The position numbers and the translations under genes were made by a program. From contig JANOYV010000108.1 of NCBI GenBank assembly GCA_031429105.1, positions 1 to 64,000 on the forward strand: 64,000 bases of DNA, written 5' to 3'. Positions within the stretch are counted from its first letter, which is position 1, and the number at the start of each line of letters is the position of its first letter. Positions 1-8,308 of the stretch are shown piece after piece. The notes beneath the pieces are model-generated. The model worked only from the letters and a program-made list of their open reading frames with translations, was not told where the DNA came from and made no database searches. This DNA is from JAKFWF01 sp031429105 (GTDB taxonomy: Bacteria; Pseudomonadota; Alphaproteobacteria; Rhizobiales; Hyphomicrobiaceae).

Positions 1-450
1 GTAGCCGCAGCTTGTATAAAGCCGTCGCGCGCCGTCGTTGAATGAGACAGCGCAGATCCAGATATTGCGCGCTCCGCAGCTTTTTGCTTCCGCCTCGAAC
101 CAATGCAGGACGGCGCGCCCAAAGCCATGTCCCTGGTAGCCCGGCACCATGGCGAGGAACTGCAGGTACGGACCGGCGAGCCACGGATGCCTGATGACAA
201 CCACGCCGATCGGCTGATCTTGCCCTGCCAGCTTAACGACCAGCCGGATGCCGCCGTCGGCCGATGGCGCAAATAATGCTGCCAAGTTTGCAGCCGACGT
301 CCCATACCGCGACCACGGCTCGATTGCAGCCAACGCTGCTCCCAATGGTGCTGCCTCGTCCTCGCGCAACTGCGATAATTGCGCTCCGCTTAGCTCGAGC
401 GCGTAGGTCTCAGCGCGGAACGGTTGTGGTTGCGGCGGGCTTCCAGCCAT
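1..450 (-). CDS. GNAT-family N-acetyltransferase (3' end outside window)
   Basis: Translated from the ATG at 450, this frame stays open to the window edge, so the C-terminus is missing. It contains a GNAT motif-A-like stretch (LQFLAMVPGYQGHGFGRAVL), the acetyl-CoA pyrophosphate-binding signature, followed by an amphipathic helix and a beta-strand with a downstream SFNDGARD segment. Known family role: transfer of an acetyl group from acetyl-CoA to an amine; the substrate cannot be read from sequence. The start overlaps the end of the upstream deacetylase gene by about 40 bp, suggesting cotranscription. ATG 450 is the only good upstream start seen. Confidence 0.75.
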   Translation of the reverse strand, partial: MAGSPPQPQPFRAETYALELSGAQLSQLREDEAAPLGAALAAIEPWSRYGTSAANLAALFAPSADGGIRLVVKLAGQDQPIGVVVIRHPWLAGPYLQFLAMVPGYQGHGFGRAVLHWFEAEAKSCGARNIWICAVSFNDGARRLYTSCGY

Positions 451-1465
451 TGTTTACAGCTCCAGGCAGGCTTGGTCGCTTGCCGAAAAGGAAATCGTAT
501 TTGTCGGTGTCACCTGGGCGGCTATCGTAGCAGGTATTGGCGATCACCGGTTTGCCAGCCGCCAGCAGCGCACTGACAGTGACGAATTCATAGCCCATGG
601 CCTTCAACTTGGGGATCGCCAGAGGCAGCGCTTCGGCAGTGTGGTGCCCGCGTCCGTTGGCGTGCGCAATGATGATCGATCCAGGCCTGGTATTGCGCAG
701 CATCGCGTCGGCAATCGCGCGCGCCGACTGGGAGGCGGCTGGATCGCCGGTTGATACATCCCATTGCACGCTCGCCAGTCCGTTGTCGGCGGCTGCCTGC
801 AATGCTGCGGGATTGCACGCGCCGTAGGCAAAGCGATGCAGGGTGATTCGGTCCGGCACGCTGGCCAGTCCGCCTGCGCCGACCGTGCAACTTTTAGCAC
901 CCAAATCAGCGCGCACGCGGCGGTAGGCACGATGCGGGTTGACCAGTTCATCGATCAGGGCAGCGCCACTCAAGGTGCGCACATTGCGATGGGCCCAGCC
1001 GTGGCCGCCGATTTCGAACAGCGGATCAGAAAGGAGTTGTTGCGCACGATTGCCGTGCGACATCAGCCATTTGCCGCCGGTGAAAAGGGTCGCCTGGGTG
1101 CCGGTTGCGCGCAGATAATCAATGATCGGACCATCATAGCCCGAAACCTCTCCTGGCTGCTCGCACAAATCGAGGGTGAGCGCGATGAGCTTGCGCCCCT
1201 TTGGCAATTCCACACGGCGAATCGCCCCGCGTAGGTTCGACGGCAAAGGAATGGGATTTCCCAGGGACACGACCGGTGGTTCGATTTGCGAGCCTGCCGC
1301 GCCGCGCGCAGGTTTGATTTCAGCAGCCGTTGCTGCGAGACTTGCCGGGGAGAAGCATGCTGTGTGAATGGCACTGCGGTCGGCACCATTCGCGCACGTC
1401 GTCGTTGCGGCTAACACGGCGCCGACTGATACAAAAGTTTTAGCCTTCACAGACAGGTAGCGCAT
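410..1465 (-). CDS. Secreted polysaccharide deacetylase-like protein
   Basis: 351 residues from ATG 1465. An upstream in-frame ATG at 1579 would run into the divergent hydrolase gene. The N-terminus (MRYLSVKAKTFVSVGAVLAA) is a signal peptide, so the protein is periplasmic or secreted. NodB-type deacetylase features are present: LTLDLCEQPGEVSGYDG replaces the usual TFDDGP motif, followed by GTQATLFTGGKW and GGHGWAHRN, which supplies the HxxxH metal pair. The late SIIIAHANG segment resembles the C-terminal His motif. The DLCEQP variant belongs to a recognisable subfamily whose metal site lacks one Asp, so activity on peptidoglycan or another N-acetylated glycan is inferred. The gene probably forms an operon with the downstream GNAT gene. 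Confidence 0.8.
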   Translation of the reverse strand: MRYLSVKAKTFVSVGAVLAATTTCANGADRSAIHTACFSPASLAATAAEIKPARGAAGSQIEPPVVSLGNPIPLPSNLRGAIRRVELPKGRKLIALTLDLCEQPGEVSGYDGPIIDYLRATGTQATLFTGGKWLMSHGNRAQQLLSDPLFEIGGHGWAHRNVRTLSGAALIDELVNPHRAYRRVRADLGAKSCTVGAGGLASVPDRITLHRFAYGACNPAALQAAADNGLASVQWDVSTGDPAASQSARAIADAMLRNTRPGSIIIAHANGRGHHTAEALPLAIPKLKAMGYEFVTVSALLAAGKPVIANTCYDSRPGDTDKYDFLFGKRPSLPGAVNNGWKPAATTTVPR

Positions 1466-1555
1466 CGGTTCTCTACGTGTGGCCTTTGCAGCGATTGGAC
1501 CAAGCTTTGCAACGCGTCGAATGTGCGATTCGAATCTGCAATGGGGTGCGGTATC

Positions 1556-2437
1556 ATGGATGTCGATTGGCGTGGCCACTTTGTTGAAACGAAAGACCTG
1601 TCAATTCATTACATTCGGGCAGGCCGAGGGCGACCGGTGATTTTTTTGCATGGCTGGCCCGAATTTGCCCGGACATGGCTGCATAATCTGCCGGAATTGG
1701 CGACGCACTTCGACTGCATCGCTCCGGAGTTTCGTGGATTCGGCGAGACCCGTTCGAAAGTGCCGCGCGATGGCACGGGTACGCCACCTGGATTGCTGGC
1801 CGACGATCTGAAAGTGTTCGTCGACGCCCTCGGAGTTGGCCCGGTTGATATCGTGTCACACGATGTCGGTTCATTCGTCGCGCAATCGTTTGCGCATGCC
1901 TACCCAGCGGCTGTGCGACGGCTGTTCTTTTTCAACTGTGCCTATCCAGGTATTGGCGCGCGATGGGGGGATCCGCTAAATTTTCCCGAACTTTGGTATC
2001 AGCAGTTTCATCAAAAAGATTTTGCCGCCTCCCTGGTCGGGTCATCGAGGGCTGCGGCACGGGTCTATTTCCAGCATTTCCTGACGCATTGGACCCATCG
2101 CAAGGACGCATTTTCCCCCTATCTCGATGAATGGGTCGATAACTTCCTCGCGCGCGACAATATCCAGGGCGGCTTCGACTGGTATCGCGGGGTCGCAGCC
2201 TTCCGCCGTCGCATGATGCAAGACGGCGGGCAGTCAATCGTCCGGATCGAAGCGCCAACCTATGTGCTGTGGGGGCGTCACGATCCGGTTCTCCAATATG
2301 CCTGGAGTGATAAGCTCGGCGACTATTTTTCATCGGTGACGCTGGAGTGCGCCGAAGAGGCAGGCCATTTTGTCCACTTCGAGGCTTCCGGTCACGCCAA
2401 TGCACGCATATTAGCGTTCCTCACCGATCAAACCTGA
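1556..2437 (+). CDS. Alpha/beta hydrolase, epoxide hydrolase/haloacetate dehalogenase type
   Basis: 293 residues. ATG 1556 was chosen because GGGGTGCGG lies just upstream; ATG 1541 is in frame and possible. The fold markers are clear: HGWPE (residues 32-36, oxyanion loop), a nucleophile elbow SHDVGS with Asp103 as nucleophile, Asp243 in LWGRHDPV and the catalytic His271 in EEAGHFVHFE. An Asp nucleophile means an ester intermediate hydrolysed by the Asp-His pair, as in epoxide hydrolases and haloacetate or haloalkane dehalogenases; an ordinary esterase would have Ser here. The cap region (about 130-210) does not show me which substrate is used. Divergent from the deacetylase gene. Confidence 0.85.
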   Translation: MDVDWRGHFVETKDLSIHYIRAGRGRPVIFLHGWPEFARTWLHNLPELATHFDCIAPEFRGFGETRSKVPRDGTGTPPGLLADDLKVFVDALGVGPVDIVSHDVGSFVAQSFAHAYPAAVRRLFFFNCAYPGIGARWGDPLNFPELWYQQFHQKDFAASLVGSSRAAARVYFQHFLTHWTHRKDAFSPYLDEWVDNFLARDNIQGGFDWYRGVAAFRRRMMQDGGQSIVRIEAPTYVLWGRHDPVLQYAWSDKLGDYFSSVTLECAEEAGHFVHFEASGHANARILAFLTDQT

Positions 2438-2440
2438 CGA

Positions 2441-3238
2441 TCATCTGCCTTTGAACGCAGGTTTGCGCTTTGCCATGAACGCCCGGCGGCCTTCGATGTA
2501 GTCTTCGCTGGCAAAACAGGCTGCGACCAGCGCATCAAGTTCGGCCATATCCTGTCGGGCGGGGTTGGCTGCCAATCCGTCAATACAGCGCTTTGCGGCC
2601 AGAATTGACAATGGCGCATTGGTGGCGATTTCATCGGCCAGGGCTGTCGTGGTCGACGCCAATGCAGACGGTTCGACCACGGTACTGACGAGGCCCATGG
2701 CAGCAGCGTCGGTTGCCGAAAATCGACGTCCAGTAAACAGCAGTTCTTTGGCGCGCGCTGCCGAGACGACGCCGAGCATGGGACGCATCCACCGTGGATT
2801 GTAGCCGATGCCGAGTTTTGCTGCAGGCACGGAAAAATGCGACGTTGTCGAGGCCACGCGCAAATCGCAACACAGGGCCACTTCAAGTCCGCCGCCCAGG
2901 CAAAAGCCGTTGATCATGGCAATGGTCGGCTTGGCCGACGTGGCCAATGTGTCAAACGCAACATTGTTCAAGGCGTCGTAGTCGGCCGCCGTGGCAGCGG
3001 TTCGGGTCTGTTCGAACTCAGAGATGTCAGCGCCTGCCGAAAAGGCCTTGTCGCCGGCCCCCTTTAATACAATCACGCGAACATCGTTATTTTGCTCTGC
3101 TTCGTTGATCATGCGGGGGAGTGCTGCCCACATGGCCGCAGTAAAGGCGTTGAGGCGCGCTGGATTATCGATGGCGATATGCAACACGGCGCCGTGTAGC
3201 TGCGATTGAAGTGCGGGCGCAGTCCTTGATGTCGTCAT
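2441..3238 (-). CDS. Enoyl-CoA hydratase/isomerase family protein
   Basis: 265 residues from ATG 3238, preceded by AAAGGA at good spacing; further in-frame ATGs upstream (3265, 3424) lack this. It is a crotonase-fold protein. The oxyanion-hole segments are FSAGADISEF (66-75) and GFCLGGGLEVALCCDLR (111-127), with a Glu at 119. The second catalytic Glu of canonical hydratases, expected in the FSVPAAKLGIGY segment (135-146), is Ala here. The protein may therefore be a CoA isomerase, dehydratase or decarboxylase-like paralogue and not a beta-oxidation hydratase. It ends 3 bp from the convergent hydrolase gene. Confidence 0.85.
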   Translation of the reverse strand: MTTSRTAPALQSQLHGAVLHIAIDNPARLNAFTAAMWAALPRMINEAEQNNDVRVIVLKGAGDKAFSAGADISEFEQTRTAATAADYDALNNVAFDTLATSAKPTIAMINGFCLGGGLEVALCCDLRVASTTSHFSVPAAKLGIGYNPRWMRPMLGVVSAARAKELLFTGRRFSATDAAAMGLVSTVVEPSALASTTTALADEIATNAPLSILAAKRCIDGLAANPARQDMAELDALVAACFASEDYIEGRRAFMAKRKPAFKGR

Positions 3239-3461
3239 CTTGGTCTTGTCCTTTGGTTCAAGCATCGCCACGTCCTTGGCAGAAGGTCGGACTTGGCAGA
3301 AAATCGGGCTAGTGGCGGCCTTTAAATTGCAAGTCACGAGGTCAATTGGGATGATCGTAGCCGGATTAGAGATACAGCCAAACCGTTGACTTGGACGCAG
3401 GCGGTAGTTAGGCGTCTTAGGCAATTAAGGCAGCGTCCAGTTTATCCTAAAGGAGCATGCC

Positions 3462-4304
3462 ATGGCGCAGAAGCATTCGAGTTCGTTGAAGGCAGTGCAG
3501 TCGGTCGATCCGATCTGGACGGCGCTGATTTCGGAAGCCGAGATTGCGGCCCAGGCCGAGCCGGCACTTGGCGGTTTTCTCTATGCGACCGTGCTCAGTC
3601 ACAGTCGCCTGGAGGATGCCGTCTGCCACCGACTGGCGCAACGGCTTAATCATACCGACGTCGATGCAACTTTGATTGGGCAGACCTTCGCGCAGGTGCT
3701 GGCCCGCCAGCCGGAACTCGGCGACCTATTCCGCGCCGACCTGCAGGCCGTATTCGACCGTGACCCAGCCTGCACGCGCTACATCGAACCGCTGTTGTAT
3801 TTCAAAGGGTTTCACGCGCTGGTTGCCCATCGCTTTGCCCATGCCCTATGGAATGAGGGGCGACGCGACTTCGCGCTTTACCTGCAGAGCCAATCCTCCC
3901 GGATCTTTGCTGTCGATATCAACCCGGCGACGCGGATGGGTCGGGGTATCATGCTGGACCACGGCACCGGCATCGTGATCGGTGAGACGGCGGTGGTTGG
4001 CGATAATTGTTCCATCCTGCAAAACGTGACGTTGGGGGGTAACGGAAAGGAAATCGGAGACCGTCATCCGAAAATCGGCAACAACGTACTTTTGGCCGCT
4101 GGAGCGAAGGTGCTGGGCAACATCCGGGTCGGCCATTGCTCGAAGGTGGCGGCTGGCTCGGTCGTGCTCAACGATGTGCCCGACAATAAAACGGTGGCTG
4201 GCGTTCCAGCACGGATTGTTGGTGACTCAGGGTGTCCGGAACCTGCCCGCATGATGGACCAGCGATTAGCGCCCGACGATTGCGGTTGCCGAGACAAACC
4301 CTGA
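3462..4304 (+). CDS. cysE: Serine O-acetyltransferase
   Basis: 280 residues, ATG 3462 with AAGGAG upstream. The enzyme makes O-acetylserine from serine and acetyl-CoA, the first step of cysteine synthesis in the cytosol. The N-terminal helical CysE domain (about 15-140, DPIWTALISEAE ... RDPACTRYIEPLLYFKGFHAL) is followed by a left-handed beta-helix of hexapeptide repeats (about 155-250) containing GRGIMLDHGTGIVIGETA and NVTLGGNGK. The C-terminal tail is the flexible segment that in this family mediates feedback inhibition by cysteine or binding to CysK. Length is normal. The next two genes run in the same direction. Confidence 0.93.
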   Translation: MAQKHSSSLKAVQSVDPIWTALISEAEIAAQAEPALGGFLYATVLSHSRLEDAVCHRLAQRLNHTDVDATLIGQTFAQVLARQPELGDLFRADLQAVFDRDPACTRYIEPLLYFKGFHALVAHRFAHALWNEGRRDFALYLQSQSSRIFAVDINPATRMGRGIMLDHGTGIVIGETAVVGDNCSILQNVTLGGNGKEIGDRHPKIGNNVLLAAGAKVLGNIRVGHCSKVAAGSVVLNDVPDNKTVAGVPARIVGDSGCPEPARMMDQRLAPDDCGCRDKP

Positions 4305-4383
4305 TTTCTAGGGCCAGCGCGCGTTTGCCAAAAACCAGCGTGCACGTTCGAGCGCAACATGCACTTCAAGAAAGACGATTGCG

Positions 4384-4596
4384 ATGAAAGAAGACGTACC
4401 CAAATTGCAGGCCTATCTGCGTAAAACCTTCAAGACTGACGCTATTCGCGTCGTCATGCATGGCATCAAAAAAGATATGGCCGAAGTGTTCATGGGGCCA
4501 GATCAGTTCGCGCAGCTGTATCGGGACGAAGAAGACGGTGAGGTAAGCTATCAATTGCAGATGGCGATCCTCGATATTGACCTTGAGGACGTTTGA
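4384..4596 (+). CDS. DUF3126 family small protein
   Basis: 70 residues. The whole protein matches the DUF3126 pattern of alphaproteobacteria: an N-terminal helix with LQAYLRKTF, then a beta-rich part with DKAEVF-like and SYQLQMAILDIDLED segments. Function is not known to me. It is cytosolic, with no signal or membrane segment. Its stop lies 5 bp before the ATG of the gamma-carbonic anhydrase gene, so the two are likely translated from one message, as often seen in related genomes. Confidence 0.85.
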   Translation: MKEDVPKLQAYLRKTFKTDAIRVVMHGIKKDMAEVFMGPDQFAQLYRDEEDGEVSYQLQMAILDIDLEDV

Positions 4597-4601
4597 TCGC
4601 G

Positions 4602-5132
4602 ATGTCCCTGTACTCTCTCGACGGCCACTTGGTTGACATGCCGACGGACGGCCAGGCCTGGGTCGCACCTAATGCAGTTTGCGTTGGCAACATCAAGCTG
4701 CACCGCGAAGCCAGCGTCTGGTTTAATGCGGTACTGCGAGGTGATAACGAGCCAATTGTGATAGGCGAGCGCTCGAACGTGCAGGACGGTTGCGTGCTTC
4801 ACACCGATCCAGGTTTTCCGATGCACATCGAAGCCGATTGTACGATCGGTCATATGGTGATGTTGCACGGCTGCCGGATCGGACGCGGCAGTCTGATCGG
4901 TATTGGAGCGATTATTCTCAACGGGGCTGAGATCGGCGAGGAGTGCCTGATTGGTGCAGGCGCCTTGATCCCGGAGGGCAAAAAAATCCCAGCCAGATCC
5001 GTCGTGATGGGCGCGCCCGGCAAGGTCATTCGACCAGTGACGGATGCTGACATCGAGCGGATCCGCAGCGGCGTCGCAAGCTACGCGCGCAACTGGAAGC
5101 GTTTCGCCAACGGTATGAAATTCCAGACCTAG
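4602..5132 (+). CDS. Gamma-class carbonic anhydrase family protein
   Basis: 176 residues from ATG 4602; a TTG at 4593 overlapping the previous stop is a less likely start. The protein is built from hexapeptide repeats forming a left-handed beta-helix with a C-terminal helix. Three His ligands typical of the trimeric zinc or iron gamma-CA site are visible: one in NVQDGCVLHTDPG, and two in TIGHMVMLHGCRIG. The family catalyses CO2 hydration or, in many members annotated as YrdA/PaaY-like, an unknown acyl-transfer-related role. The last DADIERIRSGVASYARNWKRF helix is standard for this subgroup. Confidence 0.88.
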   Translation: MSLYSLDGHLVDMPTDGQAWVAPNAVCVGNIKLHREASVWFNAVLRGDNEPIVIGERSNVQDGCVLHTDPGFPMHIEADCTIGHMVMLHGCRIGRGSLIGIGAIILNGAEIGEECLIGAGALIPEGKKIPARSVVMGAPGKVIRPVTDADIERIRSGVASYARNWKRFANGMKFQT

Positions 5133-5133
5133 A

Positions 5134-5814
5134 TCAGGGCGCCAGTCCGCTGCTGGTTCGCTTGGATTTCACTCCAGAAAGCGCCATTGGCGATTGCGCT
5201 TCTTTTGGATCAAGCGACATCCAGACATTCGGATTGATATACGACTGGCGCATCACGAATTCATAGCTCGACCGGTGCCACGGCAATACCGTTGCCACCT
5301 TGTTGTCCAGGATGAAATCACCTTGCGCCGTTCGCGCGGTCAGGATGGCATGTCCCTCGCCCTTGTCATCTTTCACAACCGTCACCAGCAGACTGCCAAC
5401 CGGCCACCCGCGCTTGATCAGGATGTGGCGCTTCAGCAGCGCGTAATCTTCGCAATCACCCTTGGTGACGGGGAGCGTCCAGAACTCTTCGACGCCGTAA
5501 AGTTCCAAGTCGGTGGCAGGTTCGATCGCTGCATTGACCACGCGATTGACGTCGTCCAATTCGGCGAGACGTTCGGGTGTTGCGATAAATCGCACTTCTG
5601 CCAAGGGCCCGCTCACACACTCCGTTGGCGTACGCTGGCAAAAGTGCACGTAGCCATAGGGGGGGGCTGCCTGACCGTAGACCCGCATGAACGGTAGGCT
5701 GCGCTCCGACGACATGACCCGACCAGGGTCCGCAGTGACGGCTGTTGCGTATGGGCCGGTAAGGACGAGCATAGCCGATAGCGATAACATGGCTCGGATG
5801 AGAACGCGCTTCAT
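5134..5814 (-). CDS. Periplasmic transglutaminase-like cysteine peptidase (BTLCP)
   Basis: 226 residues. ATG 5814 is chosen because GGAG lies about 9 nt upstream; a GTG at 5829 is also in frame. There is a signal peptide (residues 1-33). The family's catalytic triad is present: Cys121 in TKGDCEDYALLK, His155 in EGHAILTAR and Asp170 in FILDNK. Members of this bacterial transglutaminase-like family (LapG relatives) act in the periplasm, and some cleave surface adhesins under c-di-GMP control. The neighbouring PilZ gene makes a c-di-GMP link conceivable, but no LapD is seen, so this is only an inference. Confidence 0.85.
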   Translation of the reverse strand: MKRVLIRAMLSLSAMLVLTGPYATAVTADPGRVMSSERSLPFMRVYGQAAPPYGYVHFCQRTPTECVSGPLAEVRFIATPERLAELDDVNRVVNAAIEPATDLELYGVEEFWTLPVTKGDCEDYALLKRHILIKRGWPVGSLLVTVVKDDKGEGHAILTARTAQGDFILDNKVATVLPWHRSSYEFVMRQSYINPNVWMSLDPKEAQSPMALSGVKSKRTSSGLAP

Positions 5815-5881
5815 ACCCAACTCCAACACGAAGACAAACGCATAACGCTTAAGCAGCGCAAATGTTCACGCCGGCATGACT

Positions 5882-6544
5882 TCATCCGAAATAGCGACGC
5901 AGAGCATCGGGGTTCTGGATGTCGAGGAACTGAACGCCAACGCCGTCGCCATGGTGGCGCACGACCATTGTTCGCAGTTTCCCGACGGTGACTTGCATAC
6001 CAAGCGGTGGGCGTGCGGTGGTGATGACCGAGGCGCCAGAGATTGAAACATCTTGCAAGGTGACATCGAATTCCTGATCGTCCATCAGGCGCATGACAGT
6101 CGATTTGTTGTCGGAAGTGACACGTTCATGGCCGGGGCGCCTTGCTTCGATGCCGTCGAGTTCGGAGCGGTTGATCAACCAGGTTATCTGGGCGGCAATC
6201 TTTTCACGCTTGTGCAGGGATGCACTGAACTTGAGTGCAAAGCCGCCGTCGAACGCCCGCACAACAGTGCCTTCCACGCCACCGATTTGGTCAAGATAGG
6301 CGACGATGCGCTCTCCGAGGTCGACGTCAACCGGCACCAGGAACGAAGCACCACCGACCGACAAATCGATCACGCGGCAGGGGTACTCTTGCTTGTCGGC
6401 GCGCATGAAGCGACCCAGCAGGTTCATCTCAAAGCGCAGGTGACGGCGGTTTTCCGCTGGATCGCGTTTTGGACTTGGCTGATCGGGCTGGGCCAAGGTT
6501 GGGTGCCGAGGCAGTTGGTCGGTCACGGGGCTGGCATATGACAT
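5882..6544 (-). CDS. Protein with two tandem PilZ domains
   Basis: 220 residues from ATG 6544; a longer in-frame start at 6616 is possible. Residues about 30-120 form a PilZ domain with the c-di-GMP binding signature RRHLR (33-37) and DLSVGGASF (60-68). A second, weaker PilZ-like domain follows with DVSISGASV and a MVVRHHGDGVGVQFLD segment, but without a clear RxxxR. PilZ proteins are c-di-GMP receptors. This one has no membrane segment or output domain, so it probably acts through a partner. The two-domain arrangement is common in alphaproteobacteria. Confidence 0.85.
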   Translation of the reverse strand: MSYASPVTDQLPRHPTLAQPDQPSPKRDPAENRRHLRFEMNLLGRFMRADKQEYPCRVIDLSVGGASFLVPVDVDLGERIVAYLDQIGGVEGTVVRAFDGGFALKFSASLHKREKIAAQITWLINRSELDGIEARRPGHERVTSDNKSTVMRLMDDQEFDVTLQDVSISGASVITTARPPLGMQVTVGKLRTMVVRHHGDGVGVQFLDIQNPDALRRYFG

Positions 6545-6720
6545 GGCTACCTGCAGCGGCACGCGCAATTGCGCGGTTGGCGAGCTTGCTGCCGACGACC
6601 ATGCCACTTGTGGCAAAAGTCATCGGTTCCAATGCTCTTCTGACCTCATGGTATCGCGATGGATTTAACGGCTGCCTAATGGGCTGCGTCTTTTTGAAAC
6701 AAATTTTCGCCGAGGCATTA

Positions 6721-7359
6721 TTATGCTTCGTCTGTCTCGACCTTGGAGCGGCCACCCTCGTAAACGCGAAAATTGCGACGCTCTGATCGCACGAGACGCG
6801 CCTCCCTTAGCTGTGGAGCAAAGGGCGCTTGTCGCGCGTCATGGGCGCTGGGAGCGGGGAGGCGGCCGTTAGGCCAAATCAATTCGTGTTCGATCAAGAC
6901 CCTTTGATCAAGCCGAACGGTGCCGAACCATGCTGGTGGGGCGATGCAACTAATCGAGCCGACGATGCGGTCGATGATGTGGCTGTTATGAGTGAGGGGC
7001 ATCAAAACGGCCTCGAATTCGGCTCGCCGCTTTTCAACTGTGCGCCCCTCGAATGCCAATCGACCAACACAGGTGCCGGTGGTCAACGATGCGAGCAATT
7101 TCTTAACGGTGGCCTGGTCGGCCGCCGACCACAAATCGGCAAAGTTCGTGCCGCGGAACTCAATGCCGAAGGCCTCGAATATGCGTGTTCCAGCGAGTCG
7201 AAAGCGATGGGTGTCATTGTCGACGCGTTCCAGAATGAACGTTTCCGGCAAAATGCTCCCGATCCGCGCCGGTTCGATATCGAAGCGGCGCGGCGCGATA
7301 CGATTGCCGCGCACCTCGTTCCAATAGGCATATAGGATTTGGCTGGTCTGGGTTTTCAT
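6721..7359 (-). CDS. PAS_5 family PAS domain protein
   Basis: 212 residues from ATG 7359, with GTGAG directly upstream. The N-terminal two thirds (about 8-150) match the PAS_5 family of alphaproteobacteria: a YWNEVRG start, RRFDIEPARIGSILPETFILE, FRLAGTRIFEAFG and a MPLTH strand near the end. The C-terminal tail, rich in Arg and Pro, carries no recognised effector. Such proteins are thought to sense a small ligand or redox state, and no function has been assigned to most. It lies next to the PilZ gene on the same strand and diverges from the rhomboid gene. Confidence 0.8.
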   Translation of the reverse strand: MKTQTSQILYAYWNEVRGNRIAPRRFDIEPARIGSILPETFILERVDNDTHRFRLAGTRIFEAFGIEFRGTNFADLWSAADQATVKKLLASLTTGTCVGRLAFEGRTVEKRRAEFEAVLMPLTHNSHIIDRIVGSISCIAPPAWFGTVRLDQRVLIEHELIWPNGRLPAPSAHDARQAPFAPQLREARLVRSERRNFRVYEGGRSKVETDEA

Positions 7360-7487
7360 CTCACGCTTTCTTAGGCGACCGATCCCACTGGACTGGCGAT
7401 TAAGCAGTCGTTCAGCAGGTTCCGTGCCAGAATGTTCGGCCGAAACACCGCTGAGCCAGAGATGGTCTATTTGATTGCAGGGATGTC

Positions 7488-8270
7488 GTGTCTTGGTTAA
7501 GCGAGACTGAGGCGGTGCCTGTCTACCGAAACGATGAGGACCACCCGTTGGCTCAATCGCCACCCGTATTCAATGCGCCAACCGTCGTTCTGGCTGCAAT
7601 CGCAGGTCTGGCAACGCTACATTTGGGCCGTGAACTATTGTCGCCGGACGATGATCTTTGGGTGATCCTGGTTGGCGCGTTCATTCCCTCACGCTACGGC
7701 AGCGACGTTCTGCCGGGGGGCAGTATCGCCAAGGTCACTTCATTCGTCACCCACATGGGATTGCACGGGGATTATGCGCATTTGGCAGTAAATTGCGGTT
7801 GGTTGCTGGCGTTTGGCAGCATTGTCGGTCGGCGAATTGGAACGTGGCGCTTCATTGCGTTGTCGATTGTGACAGGGATTGCAGGCGCGCTTGCTTTCTT
7901 GGCTTGCAATTGGGGGTTGGCCGCACCGATGGTCGGGGCATCGGGTGCCATATCGGGACTGATGGGGGCCGCCGTCCGCTTCATGTTTTCCTCGCTCGCC
8001 ATGGGCGGTCGGGATGGGGGCCTCCTTAGTCCGCGCATGAGCTTGGCAGAAGTGTTTCGCGATCCCCGTGCGCGGTTAATGATTGGGTCGTGGGTTGCAC
8101 TCAACCTGCTTTTTGGGCTGGTGCTTGGGACAGTCTTTTCAGCAGGGGGCATAGCCTGGGAAGCCCATCTAGGCGGCTTTGCTGCCGGTTTACTGCTGTT
8201 TGACTGGTTTGATCGACAAGGTCCGGTGACCCATGACGGCGCAGGCCGCACGGTGCAGTCCCTGGATTGA
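7488..8270 (+). CDS. Rhomboid-family intramembrane serine protease
   Basis: 260 residues. The start is the GTG at 7488, preceded by AGGGA; the nearby ATG at 7483 is in another frame and stops at once. It has six or more hydrophobic segments. The catalytic dyad is visible: Ser152 in GASGAISG on TM4 and His227 in EAHLGGFAAG on TM6, with the oxyanion-helping HLAVN (98-102) on TM2. Rhomboids cleave transmembrane substrates within the bilayer. A 30-residue loop after TM4 (GGRDGGLLSPRMSLAEVFRD) is longer than in GlpG and is typical of this alphaproteobacterial subgroup. Confidence 0.9.
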   Translation: MSWLSETEAVPVYRNDEDHPLAQSPPVFNAPTVVLAAIAGLATLHLGRELLSPDDDLWVILVGAFIPSRYGSDVLPGGSIAKVTSFVTHMGLHGDYAHLAVNCGWLLAFGSIVGRRIGTWRFIALSIVTGIAGALAFLACNWGLAAPMVGASGAISGLMGAAVRFMFSSLAMGGRDGGLLSPRMSLAEVFRDPRARLMIGSWVALNLLFGLVLGTVFSAGGIAWEAHLGGFAAGLLLFDWFDRQGPVTHDGAGRTVQSLD

Positions 8271-8308
8271 AGACGAGCAACATCTCATACGTCCGGTCGG
8301 AAACAGGC

